From contig JAKALW010000054.1 in the NCBI GenBank assembly GCA_021823945.1, forward strand, positions 1 to 7,471: DNA of 7,471 bases, read 5' to 3'. A model generated the notes under the pieces. It had not been told where the DNA came from. It saw nothing but the letters and a program-made list of their open reading frames with translations, and did not search any database. This stretch comes from Microcaldota archaeon. Lineage in GTDB: Archaea > Micrarchaeota > Micrarchaeia > Anstonellales > VGKX01. The stretch's first letter is position 1, and every line of letters starts with the position of its first letter. Position numbers and translations under genes: made by a program. Below are positions 1 to 5,202 of the stretch, in pieces.

Positions 1-1
1 C

Positions 2-748
2 GATGAGGCGGGGCTTCGGAAAGTCGTGGGAGAGGGCGCGGCTAAAAAAATAAGCATGTGGGCTGAAAAGTCGCTTTCCTGCCTGGACTCTGGCGACCAT
101 TCGTTCTTTTCCCGCACAGTGCCATATGAGCACGTGTGGCGCGGCTGGAAAAGCTTTGGGAACAGGATAGGATACCTGGACATTGAAACGACCGGGCTTT
201 CGCCACAGCTCTCAAAGGTAACGGTCGTCGGAGTTTATGACGGCGAGGACGTGCATTCATATGTCCATGGGAAAAACATGGACGAGTTCTTCGCGGACAT
301 ATCAAAATACTCCGTCCTTGTGACATTCAATGGCAAGGCATTTGACATCCCGTTTTTGAAAAAGCATTATCCGGAAGTGAACTTCAACCATCTCCACATA
401 GACCTGCGACCAGTGCTGAAAAGCCTCGGCATAGCAGGAGGCCTGAAAAAAATCGAGCCCTTGTTCGGCTTGGAGCGCATGGGCGACATGGCTGGGCTTA
501 CGGGCTATGACGCGGTCAAGATGTGGAACAGGTACGAATACAATCATGACGAGGCGGCGCTTGACAGGCTTGTCAGGTACAACGCAGAGGACATCCTGAG
601 CCTGAAGCCTATAATGGAATGGGTATTTGAAAAGAAGTCAGCTGAAATCAGGGCGAAAATGAGGCGCGCGGATGCAGATGGAGAAACTGGCAAGGAACCA
701 TCAGGGGATGCGGCCCTAACAGGAATTGCCACCCTGGCGCGGCAGTAA
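2..748 (+). CDS. YprB/RNase_H_2-type DEDD 3'-5' exonuclease domain protein, 5' end probably outside window
   Basis: Predicted metal-dependent nuclease of the DnaQ-like RNase H fold; the substrate is unknown. The three exonuclease motifs are clear. Numbering from the GTG at 26, they are Exo I LDIETTGL with D52 and E54, Exo II TFNGKAFDIPFL with D107, and Exo III RYNAEDILSL with Y185 and D189. These give the four acidic metal ligands and a Tyr of the DEDDy subtype. The frame has no stop before 26 and reads in from the left edge as DEAGLRKV. Archaeal relatives usually carry a short helix-hairpin-helix-like N-terminus ahead of a stretch resembling residues 15-38 here (EKSL...DHSFFSRTVP), so GTG 26 is probably internal and the true start lies upstream. 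About 45 charged residues follow Exo III and look like a disordered tail. A TrmI-like gene follows 66 nt downstream on the same strand, but the shared direction alone does not prove a functional link. The fold assignment is firm; the biological role is not known. Confidence 0.85.
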   Translation, partial: DEAGLRKVVGEGAAKKISMWAEKSLSCLDSGDHSFFSRTVPYEHVWRGWKSFGNRIGYLDIETTGLSPQLSKVTVVGVYDGEDVHSYVHGKNMDEFFADISKYSVLVTFNGKAFDIPFLKKHYPEVNFNHLHIDLRPVLKSLGIAGGLKKIEPLFGLERMGDMAGLTGYDAVKMWNRYEYNHDEAALDRLVRYNAEDILSLKPIMEWVFEKKSAEIRAKMRRADADGETGKEPSGDAALTGIATLARQ

Positions 749-804
749 GTTTTGCCAAAGCGGGAGCAGGTTTGCTATCCGATAAAACCAAACAAAATGC
801 GAGC

Positions 805-809
805 GTGAT
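805..809 (+). promoter_or_regulatory. Weak ribosome binding site of the methyltransferase gene
   Basis: GTGAT ends 5 nt before ATG 815 and matches part of the archaeal Shine-Dalgarno consensus GGAGGTGATC. It supports ATG 815, which is also the first possible start after the in-frame TGA at 806-808. No convincing TATA box was seen in the 749-814 gap, so the gene may be read through from the exonuclease gene. Confidence 0.45.
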
Positions 810-814
810 ATCAT

Positions 815-1381
815 ATGGACATTTTTTTCCCAAAGATTCTCAGGGGGCTAAAGCGCGGGCCCGCTGTCATAATACCAAAGGATTTCGGCATGATAGTGGC
901 GTATTCGGGCATTGGAAAAAAGTCCGTGGTTGTAGATGCTGGCTCTGGCAGCGGGTTCCTGGCAATCGCGCTTGGGAACATAGCAAAGTCAGTCACTAGC
1001 TATGAGTGGCGCGAGGACTTCGCAAAGCTTTCTGAAGAGAACGTTAAGCGCGCTGACCTCAAAAACGTCAAGATAAAGAACAAATCAATTTTCGACGGAA
1101 TCGAGGAAACTGGAGTGGACCTGGTAACGCTTGACCTGGCTGATTCGGAAAAAGCAGTAGGGTTGGCATTCAATGCATTAAACGAGACAGGCGTGCTTGC
1201 AGGCTATCTCCCGCACTCGCAGCAGGTGGCCAAATTCGTCGAGGAATGCAACAAGGCGGGATTCAAACAGACAATCACGCTTGAGTGCATTGTGCGCAAT
1301 TATCTGGTGCGCGAAAGCGGCTTTCGGCCGGAAAACATCGGGCTCATGCACACGGCTTACTTGGTGTTTGCCTACAAGTAG
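815..1381 (+). CDS. TrmI-like tRNA (adenine-N1)-methyltransferase, short form lacking the N-terminal domain
   Basis: Class I SAM-dependent methyltransferase of 188 aa, most like the catalytic domain of archaeal TrmI, which makes m1A at tRNA positions 57/58. Seen in the sequence: KRGPAVIIPKD (13-23), the usual lead into the TrmI catalytic domain; motif I VVDAGSGSGFLAIALG (39-54) for SAM; YEWRED (63-68) with the acidic ribose-binding residue E64; motif IV region LVTLDLAD (103-110); LPHSQQV (132-138); and a C-terminus RP....GLMHTAYLVFAYK (171-188) typical of the family. Family members usually have about 250 aa, with a small N-terminal beta domain that is absent here. The start is fixed at ATG 815, because an in-frame TGA lies at 806-808 and only two non-start codons separate them. 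The upstream gap is too short to encode the missing domain. The motif IV P..P..W signature is degenerate (LADSEK), so substrate or activity may differ from TrmI. A weak GTGAT ribosome binding site lies 5 nt upstream of the start. Confidence 0.8.
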   Translation: MDIFFPKILRGLKRGPAVIIPKDFGMIVAYSGIGKKSVVVDAGSGSGFLAIALGNIAKSVTSYEWREDFAKLSEENVKRADLKNVKIKNKSIFDGIEETGVDLVTLDLADSEKAVGLAFNALNETGVLAGYLPHSQQVAKFVEECNKAGFKQTITLECIVRNYLVRESGFRPENIGLMHTAYLVFAYK

Positions 1382-1458
1382 AGAAGGAAAACTTGAACAC
1401 TCGATTAAGCCGATGGGGAAATTTGCTTGTTTTCGCTGGAGCAGTTGGACAAGAAGCG
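1382..1458. terminator. Convergent spacer with pyrimidine-rich tracts, possible bidirectional terminator
   Basis: This 77-nt spacer separates the stop of the plus-strand methyltransferase gene from the stop of minus-strand purD, so transcription from both sides must end in or near it. The plus strand has a T-rich run at 1421-1435 (ATTTGCTTGTTTTCG). The minus strand has CAAGTTTTCCTTCT at 1395-1382. Archaeal terminators are often simple T-rich tracts without a hairpin. I saw no strong stem-loop. The call rests mainly on gene arrangement. Confidence 0.3.
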
Positions 1459-2838
1459 TTAAATCAGGTCGTGGTCTTCCGAATAGTCCTTTTTCCGCGG
1501 CGGGAATGACAGCACGTGGTCCACCCTTTTCTGGATAAGCGCTGCCGTGCCAATGTCTTTCCTGTGCCATACCGGGCCCTTGACGTGCGCGCATGCTGCT
1601 TCCGCAAGCGACTGCGCTTCGCCTATAGTGTCGGCTATCCCCACAATCCCGATTGTCCGCGAGCTGAGAGTGTAGAGATTGCCGTCCTCCTTTTCCTCTA
1701 TTGACGCGAAATAGATTTTGGCGCCATGAGCGCTCACGCTTGGCAGGTCCACGGACAGTTTCTGGCCAGTGAGGGACTTGATTGGATATCCTTCCGGCAC
1801 CAGGTATTTGCAGACAGTGGCCTTTTTCTCGAAATAGCCGTCTATCTTCAAGTCGCCCTGCGACAATGAATGCAATGAGGAAAACAGGTCGCCTTTGAAA
1901 ATAGACATGACGTTCATGGCTTCCGGGTCGCCAAAGCGCGAGTTGAACTCGATTACTTTTATGCCGTCTGCGGTTTTCATGAACTGCCCGTACAATACGC
2001 CGCGGAAATAGCCGCCTGTCTCCTTGTGGAAGGAATTGACAATCTTGGTCATTATGCGCATTCCCTCGAAATAGTCGTGGGCTGGCGCGAACGGAAGAAG
2101 GTGGTTAGCATCTGAATAACTGCCCATGCCGCCCGTGTTCGGGCCACTGTCGCCCTCGTACGCGAGCTTGTGGTCCTGGACAAGCGGCATGCCGTAAAGT
2201 TTCCTGCCGTCCGAGAATGCCTGGAGGGTGAATTCCTCGCCGTCAAGCTTTTCCTCGATTACGACCCCGCCCTTGCCGCCGATTCCTGACTTGATGACTT
2301 CGCTTGCGTATTTTTTCGAATCTTCAATTGTTGCAAGATGTATGCCTGAAATCCGCACGCCCTTGCCGCCTGTCAGCCCGACCGGCTTGATTGCGACGTT
2401 GCCTCCAAGTTCGTCTATGAATGCGTGCGCCGGCTTTTCGGACTTGAAATGCCCATACTTTATCTGCCCCGGGACATTGTGCTTTTTCATTAGCTTGCGG
2501 GCGAATGCCTTGTCCCACTCGAGCCTGCTTGCGGCGCGCGTTGGCGACGCTGTCGGTATTCCAAGCTCGATAAGCTTGTCTGAAACCCCCGCCTCCAAGG
2601 TGGCGTCCGGGGAAGAGAACGCAAGTGAAATTGAGTTGGCCTTTGCGAACTGGGCCACCTGGGCGGGGTTGTGTATGTCAAGGGTCTTCATTTCCCCGCC
2701 GGTTTTAAGACACAGGGCATGGATGCCCGGGTTGTTGGAGCTTGCAGCTACGTAAAGCCTTGCTTTCGAGCCCTCGCACAATGCCTGGGCAATCGCGTGC
2801 TCGCGGCCGCCAGACCCTACAAGAAGGAATTTTTCCAT
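1459..2838 (-). CDS. purD: Phosphoribosylamine--glycine ligase (GAR synthetase)
   Basis: Catalyses step 2 of purine synthesis: 5-phosphoribosylamine + glycine + ATP give GAR + ADP + Pi. Numbered from ATG 2838 (459 aa), the order is an N-terminal PurD domain with VGSGGREHAI (7-16) and SSPDATLEAG (75-84), then the ATP-grasp domain. In that domain the sequence shows KPVGLTGGKGV (151-161), EEKLDGEEFTLQAFSDG (195-211), VQDHKLAYEGDSGPNTGGMG (220-239) and the metal/ATP site VIEFNSRFGDPEAMN (295-309). A C-terminal PurD domain ends with an extra charged tail. The length is slightly above the usual 420-440 aa. ATG 2838 gives the family-typical beginning MEKFLLVGSGGREH. A GTG at 2847 would add only three residues (MGA) and would have a GGGTG motif just 1 nt upstream. 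The gene lies 30 nt after the purF stop and is the last gene of the purLQFD operon. The family assignment is secure. Confidence 0.96.
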   Translation of the reverse strand: MEKFLLVGSGGREHAIAQALCEGSKARLYVAASSNNPGIHALCLKTGGEMKTLDIHNPAQVAQFAKANSISLAFSSPDATLEAGVSDKLIELGIPTASPTRAASRLEWDKAFARKLMKKHNVPGQIKYGHFKSEKPAHAFIDELGGNVAIKPVGLTGGKGVRISGIHLATIEDSKKYASEVIKSGIGGKGGVVIEEKLDGEEFTLQAFSDGRKLYGMPLVQDHKLAYEGDSGPNTGGMGSYSDANHLLPFAPAHDYFEGMRIMTKIVNSFHKETGGYFRGVLYGQFMKTADGIKVIEFNSRFGDPEAMNVMSIFKGDLFSSLHSLSQGDLKIDGYFEKKATVCKYLVPEGYPIKSLTGQKLSVDLPSVSAHGAKIYFASIEEKEDGNLYTLSSRTIGIVGIADTIGEAQSLAEAACAHVKGPVWHRKDIGTAALIQKRVDHVLSFPPRKKDYSEDHDLI

Positions 2839-2848
2839 CGCTCCCACA

Positions 2849-2853
2849 CACCC
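2849..2853 (-). promoter_or_regulatory. Ribosome binding site favouring the ATG start of purD
   Basis: On the minus strand GGGTG lies 10 nt before ATG 2838 but only 1 nt before the alternative GTG at 2847, so it favours the ATG. A second purine-rich stretch, GGGAG (minus strand, 2845-2841), is only 2 nt from the ATG and is too close to be the main site. The motif falls in the 30-nt gap after the purF stop, consistent with reinitiation by ribosomes finishing purF. Confidence 0.45.
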
Positions 2854-2868
2854 AAATAAACTTGATAA

Positions 2869-4320
2869 TCATACGTCCTGTTCCCACATTCGGCTTGCAA
2901 CGTCCGATTCCTTCTCAAGCTTGAGCTTGCCTGCTATTTTCCGCCCGAATTCAGTGACGTAATCGTCTGTTATGCAGCCAAGGCACAACTCGCCCTTTTG
3001 CATGCCTATTGATTCAACCAGGTTGTCAACAGTGAGATAGTCAAGTGAATCCGCGCCTATGGACTTCCCGATTTCCGCGACAGACATGCGGGTGGCAATC
3101 AGTTCCCTGTAAGTCGGGATGTCAATGCCGTAAAAGCACGGGGATATGATTGGCGGGCAGGTTATCCGGACATGCACCTGCTTTGCGCCTGCAGCCCTGA
3201 CAAGCCTGACAATCGGGCCCATTGTCGTGCCCCTGACAATGCTGTCGTCTATCAGGACCACTTTCTTGCCCGCAAGCTTTCCAGCAATAGCGTTGAGCTT
3301 TAACCTTACCGCGGCCTCGCGCTTAGCCTGGCTTGGCATGATGAATGTCCTGCCGACATACCTGTTCTTGATAAGCCCCTCGACAACTGGGATTTTGGAT
3401 TCCTGGCTGTACCCTTCGGCAGCGGCGCGGGCCGTATCCGGGACAGGGACAACCATGTCGGCCCTGATTGGCTTCTGCCTGGCAAGGCGTTTCCCAAGCT
3501 CAATCCGAACATCGTAAACAAGCCTGCCGTCCATGACCGAGTCCGGCCTTGCGAAATATACGTATTCGAACATGCAGTGCGCCGTCCTTTTCGGTGGCAT
3601 GACGACTTTGGACTCTGTGCCCTTGGCAGAAACCACCATGACTTCCCCCGGTTTCAGGTCCCTTGCGAGCTTGAACCCGTTTATGTCAAGCGCCACTGAT
3701 TCTGATGCGAAAAATATGCCCTTGTCGGTCTTGCCATACACAAGCGGCTTGATTGCAAGGGGGTCGCGAAACGCCACGACCTCACCCCGGCTTGTCACAG
3801 CCACCATTGAATATGAGCCGTCAAGGATATCCATGCATTTTTTGACTGCCGCGAAAACGTCGCCTGTTTTTTCAAGCTCGGTTCCGAATACCCACAGCAC
3901 AAGCTCTGTGTCGCAGGTGGTCTCAAGCAACAAGTCATTCTCTTTTTCAAGCCGTGCGCGAAGCGTGCCGTAATTCGCAATGTTGCCATTGTGCGCCAAT
4001 GCCACCTCGAGCTTCCCGAACTTTTTCACCATTGGCTGGGCGTCCTGGGCAAACGACACGCCGATTGTCGGATACCGGACGTGGCCGATGCCAGCAAACC
4101 CTGCCGCCTGCCTGTACGACTCCCCGGGCATCGCGTCAGCCACAAGCCCGACGTTTTTTATCATGTTGATTCTTGCGCCGTCGTATGACGCTATCCCTGC
4201 GGAATCCTGGCCCCTGTGCTGGACGGCTATGAGACCTGAAAAAAGCTCGAACGAGACATCGGATTTCCCATAGGAGTACATCCCGACTATCCCGCATGAC
4301 TCGCGCAGTTGTGTTAGCAT
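2869..4320 (-). CDS. purF: Amidophosphoribosyltransferase (glutamine PRPP amidotransferase), Fe-S type
   Basis: Catalyses the committed first step: PRPP + glutamine + H2O give 5-phosphoribosylamine + glutamate + PPi. Numbered from ATG 4320 (483 aa), residues 1-8 (MLTQLRES) look like a propeptide that is cut off to expose Cys9 of CGIVGMYSYG as the N-terminal nucleophile. The glutaminase domain shows HRGQDSAGIA (35-44), GHVRYPTIG (79-87) and AHNGNIANYG (109-118). The phosphoribosyltransferase domain shows VVPVPDTARAAAEGY (290-304), GLIKNRYVGRTFI (315-327) and the PRPP loop VVLIDDSIVRGTT (354-366). Four cysteines align with the 4Fe-4S ligands of Bacillus subtilis PurF: C249 (HCMFEY), C395 (PCFYGID), C446 and C449 (CLGC). 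This suggests an oxygen-sensitive cluster. The family is commonly inhibited by AMP and GMP. A GTG at 4329 would add three residues, but it forms the GTGA ribosome binding site of ATG 4320. The gene lies 25 nt after purQ. Confidence 0.96.
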   Translation of the reverse strand: MLTQLRESCGIVGMYSYGKSDVSFELFSGLIAVQHRGQDSAGIASYDGARINMIKNVGLVADAMPGESYRQAAGFAGIGHVRYPTIGVSFAQDAQPMVKKFGKLEVALAHNGNIANYGTLRARLEKENDLLLETTCDTELVLWVFGTELEKTGDVFAAVKKCMDILDGSYSMVAVTSRGEVVAFRDPLAIKPLVYGKTDKGIFFASESVALDINGFKLARDLKPGEVMVVSAKGTESKVVMPPKRTAHCMFEYVYFARPDSVMDGRLVYDVRIELGKRLARQKPIRADMVVPVPDTARAAAEGYSQESKIPVVEGLIKNRYVGRTFIMPSQAKREAAVRLKLNAIAGKLAGKKVVLIDDSIVRGTTMGPIVRLVRAAGAKQVHVRITCPPIISPCFYGIDIPTYRELIATRMSVAEIGKSIGADSLDYLTVDNLVESIGMQKGELCLGCITDDYVTEFGRKIAGKLKLEKESDVASRMWEQDV

Positions 4321-4325
4321 AATAT

Positions 4326-4329
4326 TCAC
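4326..4329 (-). promoter_or_regulatory. Ribosome binding site that decides the purF start
   Basis: The minus strand reads GTGA, then five bases (ATATT), then ATG at 4320. GTGA pairs with the archaeal anti-Shine-Dalgarno sequence at good spacing. The same GTG could be read as an upstream start codon, but using it would consume the ribosome binding site, so ATG 4320 is preferred. Confidence 0.5.
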
Positions 4330-4345
4330 GTGTTTTTGAAGCGGT

Positions 4346-5188
4346 TCATTGCTTTAGCTTCTCTGTCTTGACATAATCCACGGCATTCTTGAAAATGACA
4401 AGTCCCAAAGGCTCAAGTTTGCCGCCCCTTGCAAACCTGGGATGGTTTTCCCGGTATAGATAGGCCTCCGGGTGCGGCATCAGGCCAAATACCCTGCCGG
4501 ACTCGTCGCACACCCCGGCTATGTTCTGGATGGAGCCATTTGGGTTATACGGGTATCCGGCCAGGTTCCCTGACTCGTCGGTGTACTGCAGCGCCACCTG
4601 CCCCTTGACAAACATCTTTTCAAGGAGAGCGTTTGACGACGGCACGAACTTGCCTTCCCCGTGCCTGACAGGGAGATATAGCCTGCCGGAAATGCCTTTT
4701 GTGAAAATACAGGATGACGACGGGTTGGCTTTCATGTATACCCACCTGTCCTCGAACCTGCCCGAATCATTGTAAGTGACAGTGGCTTCCTGCGCCATGT
4801 AATTCCCGCCGGTCGCCGGGAGAAGCCCAATCTTCACAAGCGTCTGGAACCCGTTGCAAATCCCGATTATCAGTTTTCCGGACCTGACAAATTCCATGAT
4901 TTCCGGCGACATTTTCGCCTTGAGCTTGTTGCCGAGCACCTTGCCAGAACCAAGGTCGTCGCCAAACGAGAACCCTCCGGGTATTGCAAATATGTCGTAT
5001 TCCAGCAGGGATTTGGGGGAGGCGATAAGCTCGGTGGCGTGCATTATCCTGGGCAATGCGCCCGCAAGCTCGAATGCCTTTGCTGTCTCGTTCTCGCAGT
5101 TTATTCCAAAGCCCGAGAGCACAAGCACCTTGACAGCCTTGCCCCCTGGCGAGCCGGGTTGATTGTCTGGAGTTTGTTGGTTTTCCAT
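4346..5188 (-). CDS. purQ: Phosphoribosylformylglycinamidine synthase, glutamine amidotransferase subunit (long PurQ)
   Basis: Class I glutamine amidotransferase that releases ammonia from glutamine for PurL at step 4 (FGAR to FGAM). It has 280 aa. KVLVLSGFGINCENETAKAF (20-39) begins the domain. IPGGFSFGDDLGSGK (69-83) is the typical PurQ oxyanion/binding region. The nucleophile is C111 in GICNGFQTL (109-117). LPVRHGEGKF (172-181) follows, and the His-Glu pair of the triad is H239 and E241 in GLMPHPEAY (235-243). The protein is longer than the common 220-230 aa PurQ. It has a 16-residue low-complexity leader rich in Q, P, N and G, and an extended C-terminal half resembling the amidotransferase domain of large single-chain FGAM synthetases. 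This form is usually paired with a long PurL that has its own PurS-like domain, which fits the purL upstream. ATG 5188 is the only reasonable start after the purL stop, and the gap is 9 nt. Confidence 0.95.
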   Translation of the reverse strand: MENQQTPDNQPGSPGGKAVKVLVLSGFGINCENETAKAFELAGALPRIMHATELIASPKSLLEYDIFAIPGGFSFGDDLGSGKVLGNKLKAKMSPEIMEFVRSGKLIIGICNGFQTLVKIGLLPATGGNYMAQEATVTYNDSGRFEDRWVYMKANPSSSCIFTKGISGRLYLPVRHGEGKFVPSSNALLEKMFVKGQVALQYTDESGNLAGYPYNPNGSIQNIAGVCDESGRVFGLMPHPEAYLYRENHPRFARGGKLEPLGLVIFKNAVDYVKTEKLKQ

Positions 5189-5196
5189 TCTAAACG

Positions 5197-5202
5197 CCTA
5201 CC
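5197..5202 (-). promoter_or_regulatory. Ribosome binding site of purQ overlapping the purL stop codon
   Basis: The minus strand carries GGTAGG, made of the end of the last purL codon (TGG), its TAG stop and the next base. It ends 8 nt before ATG 5188. The overlap means that ribosomes terminating on purL sit on the purQ initiation site, which would help balance the two subunits of the same enzyme. The motif is an imperfect Shine-Dalgarno match. Confidence 0.45.

Noticed and set aside
749..814. Possible archaeal promoter (TATA box and BRE) before the methyltransferase gene
   Set aside because: The AT-rich stretch GATAAAACCAAACAAAATG at 781-799 does not match a TATA consensus well, so no promoter is called.
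1178..1594. 138-aa minus-strand open frame spanning the end of the methyltransferase gene, the spacer and the end of purD
   Set aside because: It overlaps two clearly conserved genes in other frames and has no family resemblance.
2228..2755. 175-aa open frame on the plus strand across purD
   Set aside because: It lies wholly antisense to a highly conserved ATP-grasp gene, has low-complexity Ser/Pro/Leu-rich composition and no recognisable domain. It reflects codon bias of purD on the other strand.
2845..2847. GTG as the start of purD
   Set aside because: It adds only MGA before the family-typical MEKFLLVGSGGREH and has poor Shine-Dalgarno spacing. It remains possible, but ATG 2838 is favoured.
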